A stretch of 62,257 nucleotides of DNA from a virus. The stretch spans positions 1-62,257 of IMG/VR virus record IMGVR_UViG_3300020156_000030; one strand, written 5' to 3'. Both the position numbers and the translations under genes were made by a program. This document shows positions 29,505-37,534 of the stretch, piece after piece. The notes below the pieces were generated by a model. The model saw only the letters and a program-made list of their open reading frames with translations, was not told the origin of the DNA and ran no database searches. Position 1 is the first letter of the stretch. Each line of letters starts with the position of its first letter.

Positions 29505-29560
29505 CGCTTGTGTAACGTTACCATATGTGTTACCACGTCTTGATTACCAGACGAGGTAAC
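29499..29560. promoter_or_regulatory. Cluster of GTTACC/GTAAC half-sites
   Basis: Within about 60 bases occur TGTAACG twice, a GTAACGTTAC palindrome (29512-29521), GTTACC twice and a full TTACC-N6-GGTAA element (29544-29559). The last forms GAGGTAACC before the 29562 ATG. It is the densest grouping of these sites and may be a control point between the RELIW array and the nucleotide-metabolism gene. Confidence 0.55.
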
Positions 29561-29561
29561 C

Positions 29562-29876
29562 ATGCTCCCAGAGCCACCCACCGGAATTAAGCACGACGAA
29601 GGCAAGCTCCCCCTGCACCTGCTGCCCTTCGATGCGCTGGAGTGCATCGCCGAAATCCTCGACTTCGGCATGAAGAAATACGCCCCCCGTAATTGGGAGA
29701 AGGGCATGGACTGGTCGCGGGTCTATCGTGCCACCCTGAGCCACATGTTCAAGTGGTGGATGCGAGCCGGACCGGACGAGGAGACGGGGAAATCGCACCT
29801 ATGGCACGCTGGCTGCTGCATCCTCTTCCTCATCACCTACGAATACAGGGGCATCGGACGCGACGATCGCCCCTGA
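29562..29876 (+). CDS. dATP/dGTP pyrophosphohydrolase-like protein (DUF5664, MazG-type)
   Basis: The 104-residue protein fits the DUF5664 pattern: IKHDEGKLPLHLLPFDALEC, IAEILDFGMKKYAPRNWEKG, then HMFKWWMRAGPDEETGKSH and HAGCCILFLITYEY. Members of this family include MazZ, which hydrolyses dATP/dGTP to monophosphates in phages that replace adenine with 2-aminoadenine. I see no PurZ-like adenylosuccinate synthetase in the window, so genome modification is not implied. A role in trimming the nucleotide pool is more cautious. Confidence 0.8.
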   Translation: MLPEPPTGIKHDEGKLPLHLLPFDALECIAEILDFGMKKYAPRNWEKGMDWSRVYRATLSHMFKWWMRAGPDEETGKSHLWHAGCCILFLITYEYRGIGRDDRP

Positions 29877-29906
29877 GCTTACCCCAACAAGTAACAGGAG
29901 CGAAGC

Positions 29907-30119
29907 ATGGCGTTCAATCTGTGCCCGGACACCGGGCCACCGAGGCTGATCCGTTTCACCAGCCTGCCGGGCACAACGATCTCCACCCTCGACAAGGAGA
30001 ACAACCTCCTGCGGGTGGACCGTGAGAAGTTCGATCAACTCAGCAAGGAGGACAGGGAGACCATCATCCGAACGGATGCGGCCGAGATCACTCTGGAGAG
30101 CCGGCTGCCGGCGTGGTGA
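29907..30119 (+). CDS. Small hypothetical protein (70 aa)
   Basis: AGGAGCG precedes the ATG. The sequence suggests a small beta-rich N terminus (PRLIRFTSLPGTTISTLDKE) and a helical C terminus (REKFDQLSKEDRETIIRTDA). It lies just before the ATPase gene. No family was recognised. Confidence 0.65.
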   Translation: MAFNLCPDTGPPRLIRFTSLPGTTISTLDKENNLLRVDREKFDQLSKEDRETIIRTDAAEITLESRLPAW

Positions 30120-30163
30120 GTAACCCGCCGAAGTAACCACCCACCCAACAGGAGAAAGACACT

Positions 30164-31255
30164 ATGAAGCTCACCGACATCAAGAAGCGCATCCCCCTGT
30201 GGTATCAGGCCGCCATGTCCGACCGTCCCGACCGGCTGCGCTGCATCTATCTCACCTCCGCACCGGGGCGTGGCAAGACCACCGTTCTGGTGGAGGCCGT
30301 GCAGGACCTGAGCAAGGCGACGGGTCGCAACCTCGGGCTGGTCGTTCTGTCCGGTCCGCTGCTCAACCCGGCGGACAGCATCGGGTATCTGGTGCCGAAG
30401 CACGAGGGCGGGCGGGCCGAGAGCGTCTACACCGACCCCTTCTGGTTCCGCACCAACGTCGGCCGCAGGCTCGACGAGTATGAAGGTGGCATCATCGTCG
30501 TGGACGAGGCCGACAAGATGGACCCCGACGTGAAGAAGGCGATCGGCGAGGCGGCTCTGTCTGGTCGGCTCGGCCCGCATACCCTGCCGGAGGGCTGGGT
30601 CGTGTGGATGGCGGGTAACCGTGCATCGGATCGGTCGGGCTCGACCAAGGAGCTGGACCATCTGATCAACAGGCGGATGCAGATCGAGGTCTGGGACGAC
30701 ATTCGGAGCTGGGTGGATTGGGCGGTTACCCACGGGGTAATGCCGGTCACCGTTGCCTTCGCCGAGCAGAACCCGGGCATCGTATTCACCGAGAAGGCAC
30801 CGGAGAAGCAGGGTCCGTGGTGCACGCCGAGGTCGCTGGTCATGGCCGATGGCTACCTTCAGACGCTGGGCGGCGAGGGGCGAAACATACCGAGTGATGC
30901 GCTCACCATGGAGGAGGTGGCAGGTATCATCGGCGGAGCGGCGACGGCACAGCTCTTCACCTTCGTGAAGCTCGAACAGGAGATGCCGAAGTTCGAGAAG
31001 ATCGTCGCCGATCCGAAGGGGGTGAAGGTGCCGGAGAAGCCGGATGCGCAGATGCTCATCTGCTACAATCTGGCCCATAGGGTGGATGACAAGACCGCCG
31101 ATCCGGTCATCACCTACATCCAGCGGATGCCCAAGGAGTTCGCGGTGACCTTCGCCAAGGCAGCGTGCAACCGGAATTACCGGCTGCTCATGTCGCCGGC
31201 GTTCGCCAAGTGGACCAAGGAGAACGCATCGCTCATGGCGATGCTGAACGGGTAA
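30164..31255 (+). CDS. MoxR-like AAA+ ATPase
   Basis: The 363-residue protein has a Walker A TSAPGRGKTT (about residues 30-39), a Walker B GGIIVVDEADKMD (about 107-119), and a sensor-like WVVWMAGNRASDRSG (about 145-160). The region AALSGRLGPHTLPEGWVVWM is typical of MoxR-family proteins. MoxR ATPases act as chaperones with VWA-domain partners, and such a partner lies 1.7 kb downstream. GGAGAAAG precedes the ATG. A palindrome is embedded at 30726-30740. Confidence 0.85.
   Translation: MKLTDIKKRIPLWYQAAMSDRPDRLRCIYLTSAPGRGKTTVLVEAVQDLSKATGRNLGLVVLSGPLLNPADSIGYLVPKHEGGRAESVYTDPFWFRTNVGRRLDEYEGGIIVVDEADKMDPDVKKAIGEAALSGRLGPHTLPEGWVVWMAGNRASDRSGSTKELDHLINRRMQIEVWDDIRSWVDWAVTHGVMPVTVAFAEQNPGIVFTEKAPEKQGPWCTPRSLVMADGYLQTLGGEGRNIPSDALTMEEVAGIIGGAATAQLFTFVKLEQEMPKFEKIVADPKGVKVPEKPDAQMLICYNLAHRVDDKTADPVITYIQRMPKEFAVTFAKAACNRNYRLLMSPAFAKWTKENASLMAMLNG
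30726..30740. repeat. TTACC-N5-GGTAA palindrome inside the ATPase gene
   Basis: The inner bases also pair (TTACCC-ACG-GGGTAA). It encodes VTHGVM after the sensor region. Confidence 0.85.
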
Positions 31256-31343
31256 CCCCGCGAAGTAACCCCACCCCCTCGTATGACGGGGTGGGTCCTG
31301 CTTAGAAAAGCGCTGAAACTTCCATAATACCCATGAGGTAACC

Positions 31344-31544
31344 ATGACACCGATTAAGGCCACTACCGTCAGTGATCTGTTGGCTTCGGCAAGGCGTGAC
31401 AAGGAAATCTACGACGCTCTGTCTGAGGAAGAGCGCGCCGAGGTCGATGCCTTCAACGCAGCGATCCGTGGCAAGAACATCAAAGAGATCATTGCGATGG
31501 GCGACCATCCGATGAAGCGGTTCCGAGCGCGTTATACGAAGTAA
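31344..31544 (+). CDS. Small charged helical protein (66 aa)
   Basis: GAGGTAACC precedes the ATG. The product is helical and acidic/basic mixed (VSDLLASARRDKEIYDALSE; FNAAIRGKNIKEIIAMGDHP). No family was recognised; it lies between the MoxR-like ATPase and its likely VWA partner. Confidence 0.65.
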   Translation: MTPIKATTVSDLLASARRDKEIYDALSEEERAEVDAFNAAIRGKNIKEIIAMGDHPMKRFRARYTK

Positions 31545-31564
31545 CCCACCCACGGAGAACACCC

Positions 31565-32053
31565 ATGCTGAAAGCCGAGAGCTCCAAGCTCTTCGTGGAT
31601 GACATGCTCGCCATCAGGGGTGCGGTCGAGCATTTCCTCAACACCGGCATCTGCTGGATCGAAGCGGGATATGTTGACAGAAAACCCCGTTCGATAAGCG
31701 AGCTGGCCAACGCTGGCTCCCTTCGCAAGTTCATCAGGATGATAGCCAAGGAGAAGGGCCGCCCGTTCATCTTCGTGGAGAACAGGGTTTGCCACCCCAC
31801 CACCCCGTTAACTCTGACGGTGCCCAAGAGGCAGAACTTAAAGGCTGTAGTCTCCGGGCTGCTGTTGGGCGCGCACCGCGTGCCGTATGTCAACAGAAGA
31901 ACCCCGGATGTGCCACTCCTGCTCGTAGAGCAGAGGACCAACTGGGTCTTCATGTTCAAGGGCGATGAGGGGCAGGAACTACTCCAGCACTGGATGAGGA
32001 ATGTGCAGGAGGACCCCGTTATGCGGATCGCCCTCAAGTTACCCCCACGGTAA
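31565..32053 (+). CDS. Hypothetical protein (162 aa)
   Basis: GGAGAAC lies before the ATG. The protein is a mixed alpha/beta fold by eye (AIRGAVEHFLNTGICWIEAG; KAVVSGLLLGAHRVPYVNRR), without membrane segments. Its TAA lies in the right arm of a palindrome at 32039-32053. No family was recognised. Confidence 0.7.
   Translation: MLKAESSKLFVDDMLAIRGAVEHFLNTGICWIEAGYVDRKPRSISELANAGSLRKFIRMIAKEKGRPFIFVENRVCHPTTPLTLTVPKRQNLKAVVSGLLLGAHRVPYVNRRTPDVPLLLVEQRTNWVFMFKGDEGQELLQHWMRNVQEDPVMRIALKLPPR
32039..32053. repeat. TTACC-N5-GGTAA palindrome carrying a stop codon
   Basis: The TAA of the preceding gene is the last three bases. A related imperfect element, GTTACCCC...GGGGCAAC, follows at 32068-32087. 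Confidence 0.85.
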
Positions 32054-32190
32054 TGCGCCCACAGGGGGTTACCCCTGTAGGGGCAACGTATGAAGAATGG
32101 GCGGACTGGGTTGATTGGGTCTATTCCGAACCACCATGGCCCACCCCATACTTCCGCAACGTAATATCAGACCGAGAAAGGAAAAAGCTC

Positions 32191-32418
32191 ATGTCTCTTC
32201 GCACTTTCAACATCGAACTCCGCTTCGACATGGATGACCCCGAGAAGGAGGCCATCCTCCGCGAGCTCGCCCGGCAGGCGGCACAGCAGCTCTATGCCAA
32301 CGCTCAGCTCATCTCCGGCCAGCGTGCCCCGGAGATCGCGCTCTACTCCTCCGACTTCTTCGACGGGCCGAAGCAGCTCGGCCTGATCGACGGGGAGCCG
32401 GTTACCTCGGAGGAGTAA
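32191..32418 (+). CDS. Hypothetical protein (75 aa, start uncertain)
   Basis: From ATG 32191 the product is SLRTFNIELRFDMDDPEKEA, then a helix-rich region ending in an acidic tail. AAGGA lies nine bases upstream. The same frame is open from an ATG at 32053, overlapping the previous stop; that start would add 46 residues (YEEWADWVDWVYSEPPWPTP) that look plausible as protein. I prefer the shorter form because only it has a ribosome binding site. Confidence 0.55.
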   Translation: MSLRTFNIELRFDMDDPEKEAILRELARQAAQQLYANAQLISGQRAPEIALYSSDFFDGPKQLGLIDGEPVTSEE

Positions 32419-32423
32419 CCTCC

Positions 32424-32693
32424 ATGACGAAAGAGGAAGCCCTCCAACTCATTGAGGACGCCCCTGATCTGGGGCTTCCCAATGGGGCGTGGAGAGCGGG
32501 GAGCTACTGGTGTGGGGAGCACTACAAACTGCGGTGCTTCTATGACCCCATCAGAGGGGTTGTTTACGCCAGCACACACCCAATAGACAGGGTGCTCAGC
32601 GTAAAGGTTGACAACCTGCTCGTAGCTGTAGCAGTATTGATCGACCTGTTTGACAAACATCAGGAGGGCTGGCGTGACAAAGGAGGAAGTTGA
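32424..32693 (+). CDS. Small protein, paralogue of the next gene (89 aa)
   Basis: Begins TKEEALQLIEDAPDLGLPNG and contains WRAGSYWCGEHYKLRCFYDP and VAVAVLIDLFDKHQ. The next gene shares TKEEVDQLL, a central NYYFCG and AVAVMTDLIDKHQ, so the two are a tandem pair. GAGGAGTAACCTCC from a palindrome variant precedes the ATG. Confidence 0.65.
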   Translation: MTKEEALQLIEDAPDLGLPNGAWRAGSYWCGEHYKLRCFYDPIRGVVYASTHPIDRVLSVKVDNLLVAVAVLIDLFDKHQEGWRDKGGS

Positions 32694-32931
32694 TCAGCTG
32701 TTGAATGACCAGCCCCTCTTCGGACTACCGGGTGAGCACTGGTATGGGAATTATTACTTCTGCGGGGTAACAGGGTTCACCGTCCTATTCAACCCTTCGC
32801 AGGCAAGGATACATTATGCGGCTGATGTGCATAGGAGCACGGTGCATGCAACCCATGTCCCCGACATCCTCACCGCCGTCGCTGTCATGACGGACCTCAT
32901 CGACAAGCACCAAGGAAAGGAACCAGCATGA
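32674..32931 (+). CDS. Small protein, second paralogue (85 aa)
   Basis: I chose the GTG at 32674, 20 bases inside the previous gene, because the product then aligns with its paralogue from the first residues (TKEEVDQLLNDQPLFGLPGE). It shares the C-terminal AVMTDLIDKHQ. It overlaps the VWA gene by four bases, so it may be co-expressed with that system. Confidence 0.6.
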   Translation: MTKEEVDQLLNDQPLFGLPGEHWYGNYYFCGVTGFTVLFNPSQARIHYAADVHRSTVHATHVPDILTAVAVMTDLIDKHQGKEPA

Positions 32932-34232
32932 ACAAGCCCACCCCGGTCGAGATGACCCCCCAGCAGCAGAAGGCATGGGACGAGACGCGCACAGCCCTGA
33001 TCTGGCACTGCCCGGCGTTCACCCATATCCTCTACTCCATGATGGACACGGTGAACCAGAAGACCGTCGCCCTGTTCACGAAAGATATTCCGGTCGCCGC
33101 CACGGACGGCAGCGCACTCATGCTGAACCCGGACACGTTCTTCAAGTATGACCTCGGCGAGCGAGTGTTCATCGTCGCGCACGAGATCATGCACTGCATC
33201 CTCAACCACATGGGGATCATGCAGCGGGCGCGGCAGACGGGTAAGGTGAGTTACCCCGATGGTAAGTCGCTGCCCTACGAGCACATGTTGATGAACGTCG
33301 CCATGGACCTCGTGATCAACGACCTCCTGATCGAGTGCCGGACCGATAGCGGGCAGCCGATATTCAAGTTCAACAAGGAGTGGCTGCACGACAAGAACAT
33401 CGCCACAAAGGACGACAGCGTGCTCGACGCCTACCGCAAAATCTACAAGAAGGCGGAGAAGAACGGAAAGGGCAAGGGCGGCGCGCAGGACAGCGGTGTC
33501 AGCGGGCAGGGCTTCGATGAGCACTTGGCACCGGGCACGTCTCAGGGCACGGACCCGTCTCAGGCCATGCAGGATCGGAACGAGGTGGCGTGGGGAACCG
33601 CAGTTGCGGCCGCAGCAAACGCTGCCCGGGTGCAGGGCAAGCTGCCGTCGGCTCTGGACCGTATGTTGTCCGAGGTGCTCGACCCGAAGGTGGACTGGAG
33701 GGAGAAGATCGAGGCGCTGTTCGCCCGCAAGATCGGAACCGGCACCTATAACTGGAAGTCGCCGGACCGCAGGCTCATCGTGCGGGACATCGTTGCCCCG
33801 GGGCGTTCCGGCTTTGGCGCGGATACCATCGTGGTGGCGATCGACACGTCCGGTTCGATCGGAAACGATGAACTGAAGATGTTCTTCGGCGAGATGGCCG
33901 GCATCCTCGAAGACTTGCGGCCGCGCCGACTGCTCGTGGTCTGGTGCGACGCCAAGGTGCACCGTGTGGACGAGATCGACGAGCCGAGCGACCTTTACGG
34001 CCTTCGGAAGAAGGGAGCGCCCGGTGGCGGCGGGACGAGCTTCATTCCGGTGTTCGACTGGATGGCCGGGGAGGAAATCCAGCCGGAAGCTCTGGTGTAT
34101 CTCACCGATGGGTATGGTAGCTTCCCGGCTGGTCAGCCGAGCTACCCGGTGATATGGGGCAACATCTCCAAGCCGGGTTCGGTCAACTATCCGTTCGGGG
34201 ATGTGGTGGACATCCCCGCATCAACCGCCTGA
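32928..34232 (+). CDS. VWA-like putative metallopeptidase (DUF2201 type)
   Basis: The N-terminal domain has a zinc-peptidase motif HEIMHCILNH (about residue 85) and resembles the putative metallopeptidase half of DUF2201 proteins. A Gly/Gln/Ser-rich linker (about 185-215) leads to a C-terminal VWA-like domain with the metal-site signature VVAIDTSGSIG (about 302-312), then GGGGTSF and VYLTDGYG. Proteins of this design are often encoded next to MoxR ATPases, as here. Together they may remodel or process a protein complex; the target is unknown. A palindrome sits at 33251-33265. Confidence 0.85.
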   Translation: MNKPTPVEMTPQQQKAWDETRTALIWHCPAFTHILYSMMDTVNQKTVALFTKDIPVAATDGSALMLNPDTFFKYDLGERVFIVAHEIMHCILNHMGIMQRARQTGKVSYPDGKSLPYEHMLMNVAMDLVINDLLIECRTDSGQPIFKFNKEWLHDKNIATKDDSVLDAYRKIYKKAEKNGKGKGGAQDSGVSGQGFDEHLAPGTSQGTDPSQAMQDRNEVAWGTAVAAAANAARVQGKLPSALDRMLSEVLDPKVDWREKIEALFARKIGTGTYNWKSPDRRLIVRDIVAPGRSGFGADTIVVAIDTSGSIGNDELKMFFGEMAGILEDLRPRRLLVVWCDAKVHRVDEIDEPSDLYGLRKKGAPGGGGTSFIPVFDWMAGEEIQPEALVYLTDGYGSFPAGQPSYPVIWGNISKPGSVNYPFGDVVDIPASTA

Positions 34233-34391
34233 GAGAGGGGATATTCCCCCGCAACCGCGACGGCAACGGGCGAGCGTGAGGAATGGGGAGCCAGCCATAG
34301 CTGGCGCTAACACCCACCAAGGCGCGACAAGGGCAGGTTCCGGGCCTCTCTCATGGCGAGGCGGCTTAGCTACCCGGTGAAACCTGCCAAG
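34230..34391 (+). ncRNA. Candidate structured RNA between the VWA gene and the next operon
   Basis: The gap has no good reading frame but many pairings: TGAGAGAGG with CCTCTCTCA (34230-34238 with 34345-34353), GCCAGC/GCTGGC with a CATA loop (34290-34305), and GGCAGGTT with AACCTGCC (34332-34339 with about 34381-34388). The first helix includes the VWA gene's TGA. The set suggests a folded RNA or a structured 3' end. No known family was matched. Confidence 0.35.
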
Positions 34392-34420
34392 CCGTCCCCT
34401 TACCCACAGGAGTAACCTCA

Positions 34421-34756
34421 ATGTTCAAGACGGATGTGGGCCTGTTGGGGGTATTGGAGCCAGATGATGTAGAGGCCGATTTCTGGCTTCAGTTTAGTGG
34501 CTTCCTCGCGTTCAATTTCCCCGAGGACATGGCCGCGTGCAACGCCTTCCTCAAACGCGCCGAATGGAGGCTACCGTGGCTCATAAAGGCACGCAGGGCC
34601 TGCTTGATCCGCCTCCCCATAAAACCCCGCCTGCTGTTCCGGGCCATCAACCTGCACGCCGAGATCAGGCTACTCAAGTGCCGGTCACGAGCCGTGCAGC
34701 GATACATCGGCTACCTCCACATGAGCTTAGGAGAAGACAATGGCAGCCTTCAGTGA
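34421..34756 (+). CDS. Hypothetical protein (111 aa)
   Basis: AGGAGTAACCTCA, the arm of a palindrome variant at 34400-34415, precedes the ATG. The product is helical and basic (AFLKRAEWRLPWLIKARRAC; LHAEIRLLKCRSRAVQRYIG). It overlaps the next gene by 17 bases. No family was recognised. Confidence 0.65.
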   Translation: MFKTDVGLLGVLEPDDVEADFWLQFSGFLAFNFPEDMAACNAFLKRAEWRLPWLIKARRACLIRLPIKPRLLFRAINLHAEIRLLKCRSRAVQRYIGYLHMSLGEDNGSLQ

Positions 34757-35468
34757 CAGGACCTTCAGCGCCTTGCTATCCAAGACCCGCCTCATCTTCG
34801 AGAAACTCTCTGCCCTCAACACCATCGAACTATCACATGCCGACGTGATCAACACGCTGGCACCGCCTGAGAGCAGGAGGATTTTGCTGGAAGCGTGGAA
34901 GCACACTTCGGACCGCCTTGGAAATCAGGCGTTTTCTGTAAGCTGGCACAACGTCTACAAGGACGACGTTCTCTCTGCGGACGAACACGTCCCGCTCCAC
35001 TTCTTCATGGTCAGTGCAGGCAGGCAGGCCGCGCTGGCTCCGCTGGCCCCTGTCGTTCAGCCTGACGCCGACCCTGCGATCGTGGACAAAATTACCTCAT
35101 GGGTAACCTACGAGGTCCGTGCCATGTTCGACGCCACCGTCGTGAACGAGATGATCTGCCTTCTCAACAGGAAGTGCAGCTCGCCGCAGCAGGTGAGGTT
35201 CTTCTTCCCCTCCGTCCTAACCCTCCTGAGGATGGCGGATGAGACCAAGCTGGTGGAGAAACTCACAAAGGTGCGCGCACCGAAGGAGCTGCCGTCGTTT
35301 CTCCCGTCGGAGAGGGACATGATGCGTTACGCATCGGGGGTGATGGCATCTTACGAGCTGCTCGACAAACCCAAGGCGTCCGCTTCCCAGACGGTCAGTC
35401 TGGGGTTGCCGAACGGGTCGGTCAGTGTGACCGCCTTTGGGCGGACCCTGACTCTCAGAACAACGTAG
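34740..35468 (+). CDS. Hypothetical protein upstream of the DNA polymerase (242 aa)
   Basis: AGGAGAAG precedes the ATG. The sequence is helical with a Pro-rich turn (AALAPLAPVVQPDADPAIVD) and a C-terminal part ending in strands (PNGSVSVTAFGRTLTLRT). No catalytic motif is visible. A strong hairpin follows the gene, so it ends a transcription unit. A palindrome is embedded at 35092-35106. Confidence 0.7.
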   Translation: MAAFSDRTFSALLSKTRLIFEKLSALNTIELSHADVINTLAPPESRRILLEAWKHTSDRLGNQAFSVSWHNVYKDDVLSADEHVPLHFFMVSAGRQAALAPLAPVVQPDADPAIVDKITSWVTYEVRAMFDATVVNEMICLLNRKCSSPQQVRFFFPSVLTLLRMADETKLVEKLTKVRAPKELPSFLPSERDMMRYASGVMASYELLDKPKASASQTVSLGLPNGSVSVTAFGRTLTLRTT

Positions 35469-35482
35469 GCCAAACGATAAAC

Positions 35483-35510
35483 GGCCGGTGGGGTCAAACC
35501 CACCGGCCGC
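35483..35510 (+). terminator. Strong hairpin before the DNA polymerase gene
   Basis: CGGCCGGTGGG and CCCACCGGCCG form an 11-base-pair GC-rich stem with a GTCAAA loop, 14 bases after a stop codon. It lacks a clear U-tract, so termination may need a factor, but its place at a gene end makes this the likeliest role. Confidence 0.6.
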
Positions 35511-35600
35511 CTGAAACTCCCACCCACAGGAGCCGCCCCTAAGAGCGCCCCCTACATATGGCACCTCGACGGGGTAGTCAACACAATAAGACGGCGAACG

Positions 35601-37490
35601 ATGAAAACCCTGATCCTCGACTATGAGACATATTACGACGACGAATACTCCCTGCGGAAAATGACGCCGGTGGAGTATATCCTCGACCCTCGTTTCGAGG
35701 TCACGGGCTGCGCCTTCAAGGAAGGGGTGACTGGGGAACCGTATTGGGTAGACGGGCCGGACCTCCCTGCCTTCTTCAGGGAGCAGGACCCCGATGTTAC
35801 CTTGGCGGTAAGTCACAACGCTCTCTTCGATGCGTGCATATCCGCATGGCGTTATGGCTTCGTGCCCCGCCTCACCACCTGCACACTGTCCGTCTCGCGT
35901 GCTGTCCTCGGGCACAAGCTGAAGGCCCTGTCGCTCAACTCCGTGGCGATGCACCTCGGGCTCGGAGCCAAGACCGATGCGCTGATTAAAGCGAAGGGGA
36001 TGCGGCTCGCCGACATCAAGGCATCCGGGCTCTACGATCGCTACGTTGAATACGCCAAGATCGACGCCGACCTCTGCGCCGGCATCTTTGACCGGCTGGT
36101 CAAGCAGGGGGGCTTTCCGGTCTCCGAGCTGGTCATCATGAACAGCGTGATCCGCTGTGCCACCAAGCCCCGTTTCCTCCTCGACAGTAACGTCCTCGCA
36201 CAGCACGCCTTCAGGGTAGCGCAGGAGAAGGAGCAGTTGCTGGCGCGCATCGGAGTGGACAAGAAAGACCTGATGTCCAACGACAAGTTCGCCGGCCTGC
36301 TGCGGGCGATGGGCGTCGAACCCCCGATGAAGACCTCGCCGGTGACAGGAAAACAGTCCTATGCCTTCGCCAAGACGGACACCGCGTTCCTCGATCTGCA
36401 GGAGCACCCCAACCCGCAGGTGCAAGCTCTCGTCGCCGCTCGCTTCGGGCACAAGAGCACATTGGAGGAAACGCGCACCGCGCGGCTGATCAACATCGCC
36501 AACCTGCAATGGCCTGCCGAAGCGCCGTTACCCACTGAGGTAAGGCAGGGATGGATGCCGATCCCGCTGAAATACTCCGGCGCTCATACGCACCGCCTGT
36601 CGGGGGATTGGGACCTCAATGCCCAGAACTGGCCGAGAGGAGGCGAGCTGAGGCGCGCACTCATAGCACCACCGGGCTACAAGGTCGTGAGCGGGGACAA
36701 GTCGCAGGTGGAAGCGAGGCTCGTCGCCGTGCAGGCCAACGAGGAGCAGCTGGTTCGCCAGTTTGCCGATGGGGAGGATGTCTACTCATCCTTCGCCACC
36801 ACCGTGTTCGGTTACCCCGTCAACAAGAGCCTGACCAAGGAGCGCTTCGTTGGAAAGCAGGCCATCCTTGGGCTGGGCTACGGGCTGGGGTGGATGAAGT
36901 TCATGGACCGGCTTGCCACCGACTCCGAGAACCAGCTTGGTTTCCGCATCAGCCTTGAGCCGAGCGAGAGCCAACGCATCGTCAACACCTATCGCAACCG
37001 CTACACCATGATACCACGCACATGGCGGATGCTGAACGACATGGGCATCCCGGCGCTCGCCAGCGGGGCGGACTTCACCTTTGGCGCGTGCCGCTTCGAG
37101 CTGGAGGCGATCGTCCTGCCGAACGGCATGAGGCTGTTCTACCACGAGCTGCGCCAGCAGCCGGGCGACAAGGGCCTCGAATGGGTGTTTACCTACGGAG
37201 GTAAGCTCAAGCGCCTCTACGGCGGCAAGCTGCTGGAGAACATCACGCAGGCCATTGCTCGCATCGACACGATGGAGGCGGCCATGCGCATCGAGAAGCG
37301 TCTGGACCGGGCTGGCATCGAGCTCGCCCATCAGGTCCATGACGAGTTGATCTTCGTCGTGCCAGACCGCTTCGCCGAAGTCGTGCAGGGCATCGTGCTG
37401 GAAGAAATGCGCAAGGCACCGGCTTGGCTGCCGCAAGCCCCCCTAGCCGCAGAGGTCGGAATGGGCCTCAGCTACGGAGAGGCGAAGTAA
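35601..37490 (+). CDS. Family A DNA polymerase with 3'-5' exonuclease
   Basis: The 629-residue enzyme starts with a DEDD-type proofreading domain: ILDYETYYDDEYSL (D7, E9), then AVSHNALFDAC (about 73) and YVEYAKIDAD (about 150). The polymerase half has motif A VVSGDKSQVEAR (about 365), motif B ERFVGKQAILGLGYG (about 414-428) and motif C HQVHDELIF (about 577). Motif A has DKSQ where most family A enzymes have DYSQ. It replicates the phage genome. Three palindrome copies lie inside, at 35797, 36528 and 37189. Confidence 0.93.
   Translation: MKTLILDYETYYDDEYSLRKMTPVEYILDPRFEVTGCAFKEGVTGEPYWVDGPDLPAFFREQDPDVTLAVSHNALFDACISAWRYGFVPRLTTCTLSVSRAVLGHKLKALSLNSVAMHLGLGAKTDALIKAKGMRLADIKASGLYDRYVEYAKIDADLCAGIFDRLVKQGGFPVSELVIMNSVIRCATKPRFLLDSNVLAQHAFRVAQEKEQLLARIGVDKKDLMSNDKFAGLLRAMGVEPPMKTSPVTGKQSYAFAKTDTAFLDLQEHPNPQVQALVAARFGHKSTLEETRTARLINIANLQWPAEAPLPTEVRQGWMPIPLKYSGAHTHRLSGDWDLNAQNWPRGGELRRALIAPPGYKVVSGDKSQVEARLVAVQANEEQLVRQFADGEDVYSSFATTVFGYPVNKSLTKERFVGKQAILGLGYGLGWMKFMDRLATDSENQLGFRISLEPSESQRIVNTYRNRYTMIPRTWRMLNDMGIPALASGADFTFGACRFELEAIVLPNGMRLFYHELRQQPGDKGLEWVFTYGGKLKRLYGGKLLENITQAIARIDTMEAAMRIEKRLDRAGIELAHQVHDELIFVVPDRFAEVVQGIVLEEMRKAPAWLPQAPLAAEVGMGLSYGEAK
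36528..36543. repeat. TTACC-N6-GGTAA palindrome inside the DNA polymerase gene
   Basis: Spacer CACTGA, encoding PLPTEVRQG between the exonuclease and polymerase motifs; the other polymerase copies are at 35797-35811 and 37189-37204. Confidence 0.85.
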
Positions 37491-37497
37491 CGTTCGC

Positions 37498-37526
37498 TTG
37501 ACATTGGTGTAGCAATGTGGTAACTG
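37498..37526 (+). promoter_or_regulatory. Possible sigma70-type promoter
   Basis: A consensus -35 TTGACA is followed after 17 bases by TAACTG as a weak -10. It lies between the polymerase stop and the ATG of the winged-helix gene at 37535. The short distance to the ATG leaves almost no leader, which lowers confidence. Confidence 0.35.
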
Positions 37527-37534
37527 GGTTTGTC

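Noticed and set aside
35558-35587. Minus-strand TTGACT-N17-TATGTA promoter-like pair before the DNA polymerase
   Set aside because: It points away from the polymerase and no minus-strand gene follows.
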